DNA of 64,000 nucleotides from Symsagittifera roscoffensis (lineage: Eukaryota > Xenacoelomorpha > Acoela > Convolutidae). The DNA is taken from contig NC_087071.1 in the NCBI RefSeq assembly GCF_963678635.1, positions 3,797,624 to 3,861,623 of the forward strand, given 5' to 3'. Positions 48,653-60,011 of the stretch are shown here, one piece after another; position 1 is the stretch's first letter; each line of letters starts with the position of its first letter. The translations under genes were made by a program, and so were the position numbers. Under the pieces are notes generated by a model. The model was not told where the DNA came from. It ran no database searches and was given only the letters and a program-made list of their open reading frames with translations.

Positions 48653-49900
48653 AATTGGTCCAAAAGCTCCGGTTATTACACGGGTGAATAATTGAAAAAA
48701 AAAATAAAAACTTATCGAAATCAATTTTTAAATTTAGAGAAAACCATAATGGATACTAAATTTTTGAAGCTGCCTAATTTGAGATTTTAGACGAGATTTA
48801 GTAACAAATTTTCACGAGTTTTCCATGAGTCTAACTAAATTATTTGAGTTTTCAATAAAGTTGAATTTATAATTTTGATTTTTAAAATTATTAATAATGC
48901 GATTAAATCGAGGTGACTTTTGAATTTACGTCATCCTTATTTTCACACATGTATAAACTGCAGAAAAAGGTTTGTTATTCTATTGTGTTGTTTAACAACA
49001 CATCTTAGTATTCAAAAATGGTTATCAAAATAACGAAAGCGTTTAATATTCTTTATACAAATTTAAAATCTCTTTAAAAGTATGGTTCAGTTTTTTCATT
49101 ACAAGTTCTTGAGATGCGAACTTGAGTTTATTCACAGACTCTCGCTCTTTTGTTATAACTTTAAAACCAAGTTATAAGTATAACTTAAAGAAATTCTTTT
49201 TGTACAGTAAATCAATCACAAATTAAGTGAACGTTTAGTGCCGGACTTTTCTGCCTGCTGAGTTTCAAATTAAATATGCCCTGAAAGCATTTATAACAGG
49301 CTTTTTGAACAAAATTGTTGTACTTAGGTTTATAATGAGGCTTGAGACAGATAGTTAGTTAGTATAAAAGTATAAAAAATTGACAGCTCAAACATAAAAT
49401 TTTTTGGGCCGCGACGACACTTAACGACTAGACTCCATCCCGTGCCGGGATAACGTAAACTCTGGTATAAAATTTCTATGCGACAAGACTTCGTAGGTCA
49501 ATTCCTAAATTATGGACCTCGAATTGGGTACCATTGCTAGTTTGCTCTTTCTCTTTGAAAAGGAAGGAAATTAAAATTTTCAAACAGCAAATCTTATATA
49601 CTATAAGCTCGCGTACCATGAAATTGCGTATCAGCATAATGAATCCACAAAACATCAACAAAGTAGATCAATATTGGCACATTAAGTTCAGAAATATTCC
49701 GACTTTCGAGTATTTATATATACCCTACCCTCATCAAGCGTTAAAAATCAATTGTCTTATGATTTAGGTACCAGTCTTGCTGAAATTGAGAAAAAGATCG
49801 AATTTAATCAATTAATAATCTATTATAATCTCTCCGTTTGAAATCAATTGTAATACTGTTTGATCGATTATAATGATTAATCCAAAGATAAACCAAGATA
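48653..49900. other. 5' flank of KY-like gene, no supported feature
   Basis: AT-rich. I see no exon with good splice sites and no clear core promoter. The true transcription start may lie here or further upstream. Confidence 0.35.
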
Positions 49901-49904
49901 AACC

Positions 49905-51545
49905 AAAGATTAATCCATCCATGTTTCGATACAATTATAATCAATTATTTTAAACCCAGTTTCTAATTTATAGGTTTTGCTCAAAAATCCATTATAATCG
50001 ATTATAATCCTTTTTTGTCCATTTTGTCTTCCACCTTGCATCTGAATTGCTTAAAGTTTTAGCTTTTCGTAGACGTTGGTTTATGTGAAAATTGTTTTAC
50101 AAATTTAAAAAGTTTGTTTTTTCACTTCTTCTTGATTAGAGTTGTTTCATGATGTACATTTTAAAGTTTTTTTCAGCCACCAAAATATCAGCACATTGCT
50201 TTAGTTTCATGATTCATTTGGACGAGTTATTTTTCACCTATAGCGGGAACTTTTCAAATAATTTTTGTTTTGTGGTAAAACTTTACTTTCCGTTGAACCA
50301 AAGTGTGACAAGATATAATAAAAATATATTTTTAGTGTGAGAAAAATTTGCAAAAACATAAGAGATTATAATTTATTATAATGGGTGAAAGAGTTCTTTG
50401 TATGAACGATTAACAATTATAACCGATTATCCCCTCTTGGAAAATATCACGTTTATCATCAATTATAAACCCTTTAAACACCTGATTCTGGTAATTATAA
50501 TTAATTATAATTGTCAAAAAATCAACATAAACATCCGTTATAATCGATAACTAAAGCTTAAATTAGATTCGGGTATATTTAGCCGGCCCAAAAAAATCAG
50601 ACAGCATGACGTGTACTGTATTCAAACCAGTTAACTGTTAAAGTTTGAAAACTTCTCCCACAACGTATATTTGTATACGCCCACCAATTGCTAAAAGACA
50701 AACTAAAAATGCTAACTCCGGTTGCTTGTTTGAAGAATTAATTCATTATTAATCAGTTAGAATCTTCTCTCTTCTTTTAAAAATGAAATTATAATAAAAA
50801 AAAACATTTTAATCGATTGTAACAACTTGTTAAACCATCTATGTTTCGATACAATAATAGTAGATTATTATCAACACATTTTCTAATTATTATGTTTTTG
50901 CACAAAAAATCCATTATAATCGCTTATAACACCTTTAATTTGCTCAATTTGTCTCCGACTTTGTTTCTGAATGGTTTACATTTAATACTTTTCGTAGACG
51001 TTGATTTGGGTAAAAAACAAGAAAATTGTTTAAGCAGTTTTCAAATCAATTGAAAATTACAAATCTTTTTACTTTGTGATTTCTTCTAATTAGTTGTTTG
51101 GTGATGCAAATTTTTAGTTTTCTCAACCACTAAAACATCAGCATATTGCTTTTGTTTCATGCTTTATTTGAAAGAGTTACTTTTCACCTACAGCGCGAAC
51201 CTTTCAACTAATACGAGGGGATAATTTTGGTTTTGTGGTAAAATTTGAAGTTCAGAAGTCTCACTTGAAGATCAGAAGTCTCAGTTTAAGAGAATTTGTT
51301 ATTGACAGAAAAAAAATAACTCATAGGATATAATTAAAATAAACATTTGGAGTGACAAAATTTGGCAAAATAAGACATTATAATCTATTATAATTAATTT
51401 AAAGATATTTTTAATATGGAAAATAATCACTTGTAACCCACTATAAGAGATGATAATCTCTGGGAAAACATAACGATTATCATCGATTATAAGCACTTCA
51501 AACACCTACGCTTGGTATTTATAATTAATTGTAACTGTGTACCGC
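49905..51545. repeat. Two tandem ~0.9 kb copies of an ATTATAAT-rich repeat
   Basis: Copy 1 (about 49905-50745) and copy 2 (about 50830-51545) share, in order, ATGTTTCGATACAAT, ATCCATTATAATCG, CTTTTCGTAGACGTTG, ACTTTTCACCTA(T/C)AGCG and TTTTGTTTTGTGGTAAAA. Dense in TTATAATCGATTATAA-like palindromes. A third partial copy is at about 57410-57640. Confidence 0.6.
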
Positions 51546-51569
51546 ACCTCCGGTGCTTTGAATTTTCAA

Positions 51570-53110
51570 CAACTCAAAAAAACTAATCTTCGAGTGTACT
51601 CTGAGAGCGCCCAATTACAGGGTTCGTAATTACAAATTTTGCAAAATTTTTTATTTTGTGAAATTTTATATAAGTTCTTCGAAAAATTTAAAATGAACTA
51701 AGAAACGTCACATCTGGGTAACTGAAAGCAATTTTTGGACGCAAGATTTGCAACTCCTGAGAGTAACTTCAAATTTTGTAAAATTTTTCATTCGATTTTT
51801 TAATTCAACTTTTGAAACACCATAAAAACTTGTGACATTTTTTTTATATCTAAGTTTATAATGAATTAAGAAACGTCACATCTGGAAAATTGAAAGCAAT
51901 TGAGCAGCTGCATTTGGATGCAAGATTTGCAACTCCTTACAGTACCCAACTACAACGTTGGGAATTTCAGATTTTGAGAAACTTCACCTGAAGTTTTCTA
52001 AACGAGTTATTTCTCTTGAAAACCAGAAAAAAAAATCACATTTTGAAAACTAATTAAATTTGAGCAGTCTTTTTTAATGGCAATATTCGCAATCTTTGAA
52101 AATACACAACTACAGGCTGGGGAATTTCACTTTAACGAATTATTTTTCTGAAAATTTCCAAGAAAATCACAAAAATCGTCTTCTCTTAAACAAAAATAAT
52201 TTTGGCAATCTTATTAGGAAGCCGATTTTGCAACCCCTGAGATTACTCTGACAGCCCCCCAATTACAGGTTAGGAATTTGAAGATTTGAAAAAAAAATCT
52301 AATTTAATTTTCAAGAAAATTTATTTGAAAAAATCACAAAAAACGTCATATCTGGAAGCTACAATAATATAATCAGCCAAATTCACAGGCAAGACTCGCA
52401 ACCTCCTGAGAGCACCCTCAAAGATTACAATAATAGGATTGATATCTTCGAAGTTTTGGAACTTTTTAACATCTAAGTTTTTTTTGAAAAATTCGGAGAA
52501 AGTCATAAAAAACGTCATATCTCGAAAACTATAAGGATTTGAGCAGTCATGTTGGGAGGCAAAACTCGCAACTCCTGAGAGTACCCTGATAGAGCCTCGC
52601 TACAGAGATGATACTTTCAAGTTTTGTGAAATATTTATACCTAAGTTCTCTGAAAAATTTTGAAAAAAATCCTAAAAACGTGATATTTCGAAAACTACAA
52701 GGATTTGAGCAGTCATAATCACAGGCAAGATTCGCAACCCCTAGAGTACCCTCAAAATACCCAACAAGAGGATTATGATCTTCAACGCTTTGGAAATTTC
52801 TAAAATCTAAGTTTTTTAAAATTTTCTGAAAAAATCATAAAAAACGTCGAAAATTACAAGGATTTGAGAGTGAGAATTGGAGGCAAGATTCGCAACCCCT
52901 GAAAGTACCCTGACAGCACCCAACTACAGGGTGAAAGTTTTAAAAATTGAGAAATTTTTTCAATTAAATTTTCTAGAAATTTTTGAAAAATTTCGAAAAT
53001 TGCCTATCTCGTAAATTAAAAGGATTTGGTTATTCATTATGGAGGCCACAATCGCAAAACCTGGCAAAACTCTGACAATATCCTACTATTGGGTTGCTAA
53101 TTTCAAACTT
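51570..53110. repeat. Degenerate ~165 bp satellite, about ten units
   Basis: The anchor GGCAAGATTCGCAACCCCTG recurs near 51741, 51920, 52079, 52221, 52389, 52559, 52723, 52882 and 53043 (spacing 142-179 bp), with a partial unit near 51583. Between anchors the pattern AAAAACGTCATATCT...AAACTA(C)AAGGATTTGAGCAG is repeated. The units are diverged and noncoding. Confidence 0.7.
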
Positions 53111-53190
53111 GATGAAATAAACACTGAATTTAAATTGGAAAACCGAGAACAGAACCTTAACCATTGCAATTAAATAGTTTCATATATTGA

Positions 53191-54078
53191 ATGATTATGG
53201 GCCCTAAACCCAGGACCACCAGATTGAACTCTGAGTCCAGTCCTAAATGTATCTGCAAGAAGCCCGTCAATGATGATGACAGCTCGGCTATTGGATGCTC
53301 TTCTTGTGGGAAATGGGTTCATGGCCCTTGTGTTGGACTTTCTATCGATGATGTGCGTTGGCTAGGGACAAAAGCAAATCTCCAGTGGCTATGTGACAAC
53401 TGTCTGCAGAGAGGAGATAAGTCAACAATTTGCACCGAAGCTAAGTTGGATGCTTTATTTAATGACTTGAGCGATAAAATAAATACTACGGTTACAAATC
53501 TTGTCCCTAAACTTATCAGTGAAGTTATCCCTGGCGTGAATGAAAATGTCAAAGAAGCGGTCACTAAATCTTTACCTTCTTATAGTGATATAGTATCCGG
53601 CAGTAAGAAATCGTTACCTAATACTGAACTGCAGTTTGTTATTACTGGTATTCCTGAAAACGAAAGCTCTTATTTTAAGCAAATTGAAAACGACTCAACA
53701 GAAATTGATGGAATAATGCAACATATGGGATTGCATCCAGAGAATAATATCACTGCGATTCGACGCCTTGGAAAGATTACTAAATCTTCTCCAAATGAAT
53801 TAGCTTCTGATAGACCAAGATGTCGACCCCTCCTTGTTACAACTTCTAATGACCGATTCTTAAATAGCTGCTTTGCTCGTAGTCACTACCTTCAGAATTA
53901 CATTAACCGAGTGTATATTAAAAAGTTCCTTTCACATTCGGATCGTCAAACTGAGAAAAATCTTCTGGCCAAACGATATCAAATGATTACTTCCGAGGCG
54001 AAAAACAAGAAAGATTTTCGAATCAAAAATCTTAAACTTTACTATAAAGGCGCGCCAGTTGACATATCCTCAAATTGA
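53191..54078 (+). CDS. LINE ORF1: PHD finger plus RRM-like nucleic-acid-binding protein
   Basis: 295 residues from the first ATG; a second at 53197 (MGPKPRTTRL) is equally possible. Residues about 21-70 form a PHD finger: CICKKP, IGCSSCGKWVHGPC and LQWLCDNC supply the Cys4-His-Cys3 ligands. After a helical linker, ELQFVITGIPE, IRRLGK, RPLLVTTSNDRF and KDFRIKNLKLYYKG look like the RRM and C-terminal domains of LINE ORF1 proteins, which coat LINE RNA and act as chaperones. The PHD finger could bind histone tails and steer integration. It ends in a TGA followed in frame by ORF2. Confidence 0.85.
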   Translation: MIMGPKPRTTRLNSESSPKCICKKPVNDDDSSAIGCSSCGKWVHGPCVGLSIDDVRWLGTKANLQWLCDNCLQRGDKSTICTEAKLDALFNDLSDKINTTVTNLVPKLISEVIPGVNENVKEAVTKSLPSYSDIVSGSKKSLPNTELQFVITGIPENESSYFKQIENDSTEIDGIMQHMGLHPENNITAIRRLGKITKSSPNELASDRPRCRPLLVTTSNDRFLNSCFARSHYLQNYINRVYIKKFLSHSDRQTEKNLLAKRYQMITSEAKNKKDFRIKNLKLYYKGAPVDISSN

Positions 54079-54084
54079 CTAGAA
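54076..54084 (+). promoter_or_regulatory. Probable stop-codon readthrough site (TGA-CTA-G)
   Basis: The ORF1 stop TGA is followed by CTAG, the context known from leaky UGA stops in some viruses and animal genes. ORF2 continues in the same frame with no further stop and no ATG before the endonuclease begins. Confidence 0.65.
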
Positions 54085-56925
54085 TCTACGAATTGCTTAC
54101 TGTTAAATTGTCAATCTATATGTCCACTCGATAAGAGATACGAATTAATTAGTCTCTGTAATACTAATTTGATTTCTTTGGTGTTTCTTACAGAAACTTG
54201 GCTTAATCCCGACATTGATGATTCTGAAATTTTTCTTGGCTCTTCTTATATCACTATATGTAGAACAGATCGAGAACGAAGACAGCACGGTGGTCTACTT
54301 ATTGCACAATCGGCCAACGACCCTCTCAAAGCTATGAATATTACCATTCCGTCATTTGAATTTGCCGTTTCATGTGTTGTATTAAGCGAACTACCCTCCT
54401 TCTTTGTTCTCATCTATAACCCTCCCATGTCTTCTATTTATTCTGTTAATATTCAACTCCTCCTAAATTGCATTGAGTCCTACTTGTTGAAGATTGAAGA
54501 AATTTTACAGCAATACGGATACAGAAATACCTATAATTTTTACCTTCTCGGGGACTTTAATTTTCCTTCAATTGATTGGAATACTTACTCCTCTTCTTCT
54601 ATAAATGAACGCTCTTTTCTTGAAATCATTATCGAAAATGGTTTTCTGCAGTTTGTTACTGAAGCGACACATAAGAACAAAAATATCCTAGATCTCGTTA
54701 TTTCTAATGAAATAAACTTACCTGTATCAGTTGGCAATCAAATTTTCTCCGACCACTACCCCATTTTCTTTAATTTTAATTCTGTCCATCCGACTTGTGA
54801 GCTGCAAAGTTCCTATTCCAAATCTTCTTTTAACATCCAAACTTTCAATACTTATCTTCAATCTATGTACAATTTGGTATCTCTTAATTCTTGCACAATA
54901 GAGTCCTATGCTGATAAGTGGTATAGTCTTCTCAATAGCTCGTTCAAGTCTGCCATTAAATTAAACCGTTCCAAAAGGAAGGTGTTGCCGATATTTTATT
55001 CTTCGCATACTGTTCATTTAATTAATCAGAAAGAAACAACACTTCGCAAATTAAAAAAAGAAAATTCTTATTTGCAGGCAATTAAATTGAAAGATATCAC
55101 TAGATATCTTTCTGAATCAATTGAATTGGACAAAGAGGTCTTTATTAATCAGTTCAATCTTTCTTCTACGAGCGAATGTTTTAAGCTCCTCAAAACTCTC
55201 GGTTATAATTCTGCCCTTCCATCCATCATGTATCACGGCAATATTTCCTTGACAACTGAACTCGAAAAAGCTACTGGATTCAACAAGTTCTTCGCATCAG
55301 TTTTCAATGACCAAGAAATGTTCACACTGCCAGACTTGTTCTCCAATGTTTCGATTTGTTTAAACGATCTTAACTTATCATTACCTGATATTGAATCATT
55401 TTTGAATTACTGTCCCGACACTAGTAATACTGGTCCGGATAATATTCCCTCTTTCGTGTTATCTCACTGCTCTGATATCATATCACCCCTCGTTTACGAT
55501 TTATATGCCTGGATATTGAAACACAAAAACTGGCCTAGTCAGTGGAAAACTTCTTTTGTTACCCCTTTATACAAATCTGATGCTCGCAATGACATTACTA
55601 ACTACAGACCAATTAGTATTTTACCACGAATTTCCCTTATCCTGGAAAGAATTCTTTTCAACTTTACTTATCCAAAAGTTAGACATCTAATCAAACGTCA
55701 GCAACATGGTTTCATGAAGTCGCGCAGTACTATCAGCCAATTGATCATCTATCTCGACTCAATTTATTCTTCCTGCGATAAAAATTCTCCTGGACTAGCC
55801 ATTTACTTTGATGTGAGAAAAGCTTTTGATTCAGTACCGCATCATTTGTTACTTGCTAAACTTGTTATACTCGGCTTTGATTTTGAATTTCTCCAGTTGT
55901 TTGAATCTTATCTGACAAACCGGTATCAGTGTGTGCTAATAAATCAATCAATTTCGTCTCCTCTGCCAGTTACCTCGGGCGTTCCTCAGGGGAGTGTTCT
56001 CGGCCCACTTCTGTTTATTTTATTTATAAATGATATGACCGATGATGTGTTAAATAGTGAATTTTATCTATTTGCAGACGACCTGAAGATTAATAGCTCA
56101 TCTGCTCCATCATTAGTTCAAAAAGATATCGATTCTCTTTTTAATTGGTCAACTAACAATCACTTACAGTTTCATTCTGCCAAATGTAAAGTTCTGAACT
56201 TTGGTGGTTATGATGATTCTATCCAATTCTTGCTCGGATCAGACATCTTACCATTTGTTGATGAAATTAAAGATCTTGGTATCATAGTCTCCAACAATCT
56301 TTCCTGGAAATCCCATCTGAATACTAAGTTGATAAAATGTTCCAGATTGTTTTATTTTCTGAAACGAAATATTCCTTTCTCGGTATCCTGCAGTCGAAAA
56401 AAGTTACTTTACAATACTCTCATTCTGTCAATCTTACTTTACGGTGCTCCTGCATGGTGCCCTTCTTTGACACTATTACATCAGCTTGAACTGTTCCAGT
56501 ACAAAGTTCTAAGATGGATCAAGAAATGTTCATCGTATGTTTCAGGGCTACTAAATCTGAATATGCTTCCAATTAGCTATGTATTGATTAGAGTTGAAAT
56601 TCTTCTACTTTGGAAGCTCCATAACAATGTTATTGATGTTGACTGCAAAAGTGCAACCAGCTCGCTTCCTACGCGTTCCGCTACGAGTGGCCTATTCGTC
56701 ATACCGAACACGAGGAAATTGAAAACTGACGATAACTTCTTTGTACGAGCTCCCCGTGCTGCCAATGAACTTCTGCGTCTGAAAATTATATCTTTCGACA
56801 TGCCCCTGGGAATGTTCAAATCAAAACTGAATAATTTTTTACTGCTTAAAACTTCAACTTTGTTTGATATAAACAGATCATGCACATTCTTTGTCAAATG
56901 TTTTTGTAAAAATTGTCGATCGTAA
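54079..56925 (+). CDS. LINE ORF2: endonuclease and reverse transcriptase
   Basis: The frame opens directly after the ORF1 TGA; the first 30 codons (ESTNCLLLNCQSICPLDKRY) already match the endonuclease N-terminus, so translation cannot begin at a later ATG without losing it. Endonuclease blocks: LTETWLNPDI, GGLLIA, LGDFNFPSIDW and SDHYPI. RT blocks: NYRPISILPRISLILERIL, QHGFMKSRSTISQL, YFDVRKAFDSVPHHLLLAKL, GVPQGSVLGPLLFILFINDM and the catalytic FADDLK. The C-terminus has CFCKNC near the end. It nicks target DNA and copies LINE RNA at the nick. 948 codons, apparently intact. Confidence 0.9.
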   Translation, partial: LESTNCLLLNCQSICPLDKRYELISLCNTNLISLVFLTETWLNPDIDDSEIFLGSSYITICRTDRERRQHGGLLIAQSANDPLKAMNITIPSFEFAVSCVVLSELPSFFVLIYNPPMSSIYSVNIQLLLNCIESYLLKIEEILQQYGYRNTYNFYLLGDFNFPSIDWNTYSSSSINERSFLEIIIENGFLQFVTEATHKNKNILDLVISNEINLPVSVGNQIFSDHYPIFFNFNSVHPTCELQSSYSKSSFNIQTFNTYLQSMYNLVSLNSCTIESYADKWYSLLNSSFKSAIKLNRSKRKVLPIFYSSHTVHLINQKETTLRKLKKENSYLQAIKLKDITRYLSESIELDKEVFINQFNLSSTSECFKLLKTLGYNSALPSIMYHGNISLTTELEKATGFNKFFASVFNDQEMFTLPDLFSNVSICLNDLNLSLPDIESFLNYCPDTSNTGPDNIPSFVLSHCSDIISPLVYDLYAWILKHKNWPSQWKTSFVTPLYKSDARNDITNYRPISILPRISLILERILFNFTYPKVRHLIKRQQHGFMKSRSTISQLIIYLDSIYSSCDKNSPGLAIYFDVRKAFDSVPHHLLLAKLVILGFDFEFLQLFESYLTNRYQCVLINQSISSPLPVTSGVPQGSVLGPLLFILFINDMTDDVLNSEFYLFADDLKINSSSAPSLVQKDIDSLFNWSTNNHLQFHSAKCKVLNFGGYDDSIQFLLGSDILPFVDEIKDLGIIVSNNLSWKSHLNTKLIKCSRLFYFLKRNIPFSVSCSRKKLLYNTLILSILLYGAPAWCPSLTLLHQLELFQYKVLRWIKKCSSYVSGLLNLNMLPISYVLIRVEILLLWKLHNNVIDVDCKSATSSLPTRSATSGLFVIPNTRKLKTDDNFFVRAPRAANELLRLKIISFDMPLGMFKSKLNNFLLLKTSTLFDINRSCTFFVKCFCKNCRS

Positions 56926-56980
56926 GTTCATTCAATATTTATATTAACCCTGTATCCACCAATGGAATTAAAGTCTTTTA

Positions 56981-57000
56981 CTACTACTACTACTACTACA
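56981..57000 (+). repeat. (ACT)n tail of the LINE
   Basis: About six to seven ACT units directly after the 3' UTR, marking the 3' end of the LINE. Confidence 0.75.
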
Positions 57001-57409
57001 ATATACGATATAGCTTAAACGTGAAAATATTCTTTTGTTAAACATGCAAAAATAATACGTTGAAAAAGCTCAAACATGGCGAGTTAGTGAAGCACGCATT
57101 TAAATATATAACAGATAGATAGATAATCGATAGATAAAAGATGAAAATTCAAAAAATTAGGCGACGGGTAGACAGACATAACCAAATTAATTAAAAAGGC
57201 AGGTATACAGAGACAGACTTAATTTGGCCTCGAAAAAAAATACTGAAAAATTAATGACCTTGCGAAAAACTAATTGAAAAATTTTCTTAAGCATTGCAAT
57301 ATATGATATAGCTTAAATATGAAAAAATTCTTTCGTTAAACAGGCAAAATTATTATGCTTTAACATGGGAGATAGCTGTCACTCGCATTTAAATACAGTA
57401 TAGATAGAT

Positions 57410-57640
57410 AGATTGTCAAAAAATCAACATATTAATCCGTTATAATCGATTACTTACGCCTAAAATTGGATGCAGGTTTATTTAGTTGGCCCAAGAAACC
57501 TTCAGACATCAATACGTCAGTAAACTAACAAAATTTGAAAAATTCTCCCGGAACCTACTTTTTCTTAAGCCCACCAATTGCTAAAAGCAATCAAAAATAT
57601 TAAATCCAGTAGTTTGTCTGAAGAATATCAAAAAAAGAAT
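57410..57640. repeat. Partial copy of the 50-51 kb repeat
   Basis: Matches 50508-50745 in order: TTGTCAAAAAATCAACAT, CCGTTATAATCGAT, TTTAG(C/T)(C/T)GGCCCAA and CCACCAATTGCTAAAAG. It lies just beyond the LINE. Confidence 0.55.
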
Positions 57641-58934
57641 ACCCAAAGAATACCAGGGAAAATCAGCTGCCGTTTGAGAAAATAAAAAAAAATTGGCTAA
57701 AAAATTGAAAACAATAGATGAAAATAAAAGCTAGAAAATGTTTCATTTTATGAATTCACACGCTATCGAAAGCAGTCTATTTACACAATTCAGGCAAAAA
57801 TTTTAGCGTTCAAAACGCTGCAGGTCAAAAAAATCCGTATTTCATCCCCAAAAGTCAGTACCCAGAATGACCATTCTACCAGAAAGTCTTTTAAGATTTT
57901 TTAAAAATTTCCCCTATTTTATAACTTTCTCAGAATTTACAAAATACTTGAAAAAAAAAAGATAGTTTTGGAGACCAGCAAATAACAAAAAAGGCAGGCA
58001 CGTGACTCGATTGTGTCAGTCAATTGATTAATTGTTGACTATGAGATTTCCAAAACTTTCTTCTTTGACAGCAGAAAAACAAGCAGAAAAATTTTCTTTT
58101 AGTTTTCGGTTATGAGAATTGTTTCAAAAACTATTGAAGTACTTTTAAAAAAAACTTGCGTATATCTGACAAATTTTTCTGAGAAAATGTTTAATTCTTG
58201 TTTTTTTTTGCAGCCGAATTCCGTGGTTGTAACAGAAAATCAAAAATCATTCAAAAAAGTTTTAAGTTTGCTGGGCCAACAAAGGGATTGTCTTATTTCA
58301 GTTTCCACAACTATTGAATATTTGAGAAGTAAACCGAAATAGAAATACTGTTTTGAGGCTGAGCGTTTTGATAACAAACTAATTCAACATCTTTGAAATT
58401 TATTTTCAAAGTGACAGAGTTTTTGTGCTCGGTGTAACTTTTTTAATTAGCTATTTTCTGCACAGATTTTCAACAACAGTCGAAAGTCCTTAGATTAAAC
58501 TCAAAAAGATATTTTATCTGATGTGTTTTTGGTAAAGTAATGATCGATGTTTGCCAATTTGAGGCAATTAAGTTTGGGATATTTTTGTGCTATTAATGCG
58601 TACATGGCCTTCTAATCCCCCAATTTAGAATTAGTTTTAAATTGATTTGAGGCAAAATAATAGTGACCGGTTTCATTCACTTTTATTAATGGATTGTCTT
58701 CTGTTGTGTCTATGCGTAATTATTTTCCATGCTGATGATGCTCTTTTTTTCAAGATTATCATCTTGAAAATTTTGCTGGTCTTACTTTCTAAAAAAAGAC
58801 TTGATCAATAAAGTGTTGAGTTAAATTATATAGTATGAACCAAACCATTGTATAGTTCTGATTAAATACAAGCTCACATAAAAAATGATTTTCAATTTTT
58901 ACAAATTTTATACATAAAATTTACAGATTTAAAG

Positions 58935-59215
58935 AGATTGGGGCGAAGTCTTCTACCAGACCGACTTTTTACCAGACCACAATGCAATAAATCATTTAAG
59001 ATAAATTTAAATTAGTGAAAGATCCGATAATGAAGCGGCTAGAACAAACAAAAATTCGCTGAGAAACCGTGAAATCATAGCCTTTAACCAGACTAACGAC
59101 GTCATTACATCTGTCACTCAAATTTGTTTATCTAGCCTGGCAAAAGGTCCATATTATAACTTTTCTGGTAAAAAGTCGGTCCCCCTCGGAGACTAATCGT
59201 TTATCAGACCAATCT
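58935..59215. repeat. MITE-like element with ~40 bp terminal inverted repeats
   Basis: The left end contains ACCGACTTTTTACCAGA; the right end contains the reverse complement TTCTGGTAAAAAGTCGGT, with further pairing outside (GGGGCGAAGTCT versus AGACTAAT). The ~200 bp interior has no ORF. Confidence 0.6.
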
Positions 59216-59547
59216 TCCAGCAGTAAATGTGAAAAATGAGTCTTTCAGCAGACCAACGTAATAAAATGATGAATGATTGATTGACAGACTGAAAAAGACG
59301 CTCAGTCTTGGGACAAACTACCCAAGTAAGACTATCTCACAAACTTGACAACAATTATCAACTTCAAAACACAAAGGTCTAAATTGGCGGCAAAACAAAG
59401 ATTCACGCGCACAATGCCACACGTGGCTAATGGAAGCGCAGCGGAGCAAGCGGTCGCTAATCACCAAGGCCGCTTTTGAAGTTAGCGTATTTACTTGCTA
59501 ATTGTTCTGAGTCCGCTAAAAGATTGATCTGCTAAAATGGGGGCACT

Positions 59548-59873
59548 CAACAGTGCCGAAGTACAACAGTGCCGAAAAAGGCGGGAAAATTTCAGAATAA
59601 TTTAAACGCATTTTCTAAAGAAGAAACTACTAACGCTAATTGTCAAAGAAAATCACTCCAATTTCGGCGCCAAATGTCTGCAACTGCAAATTAAAAATTA
59701 TTTTGGTGCCAAAACGTCTAAATTGCAAATTTTCTCTCCCAAAATCTTTAAGTGGCACTTAAGATTGTAAACGTTCGCCGTTTAATTTTTGTTTGTCGCA
59801 ATTAATATGTTAAAATTTGTTCAAATTTTCGGCACTGTTGAACAAAGTTTTCATTTTCGGCACTGTTGAACCC
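59548..59873. repeat. MITE-like element with doubled AACAGTGCCGAA ends
   Basis: The left end has AACAGTGCCGAA twice within 30 bp. The right end has the reverse complement TTCGGCACTGTT twice, 32 bp apart. About 325 bp, no coding capacity. Confidence 0.65.
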
Positions 59874-60011
59874 GTCATAATTTCACACATTTTGTCCGCG
59901 CATATTTTCCCCCTAACTTATTACTTAATTAATTAATCGCCGGTTTCCTAGTTGGCAATTTGATAGGCGAAATGTGTTTGGGGCAAAAAGTGCGAACATC
60001 ATTACAAACTT

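Larger units (their letters stand above)
53120..57000 (+). mobile_element. Non-LTR retrotransposon (LINE, CR1/Jockey-like), apparently full length
   Basis: Two open frames (PHD-finger ORF1; endonuclease-RT ORF2), then a short 3' UTR and an (ACT)n tail at 56981-57000. No poly-A tail; the microsatellite end is a feature of several LINE clades. The RT and apurinic-type endonuclease blocks fit the Jockey/CR1 group; exact clade not assigned. The 5' boundary is approximate; the element directly follows the satellite array. No disabling change seen apart from the TGA between the ORFs. Confidence 0.85.

Noticed and set aside
51570-53110. Regularly spaced repeats resembling a CRISPR array
   Set aside because: Units are ~165 bp, diverged along their whole length, with no spacer/repeat contrast, in a eukaryotic context.
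56577-56897. 106-codon minus-strand frame
   Set aside because: Antisense shadow of the LINE ORF2 C-terminus.
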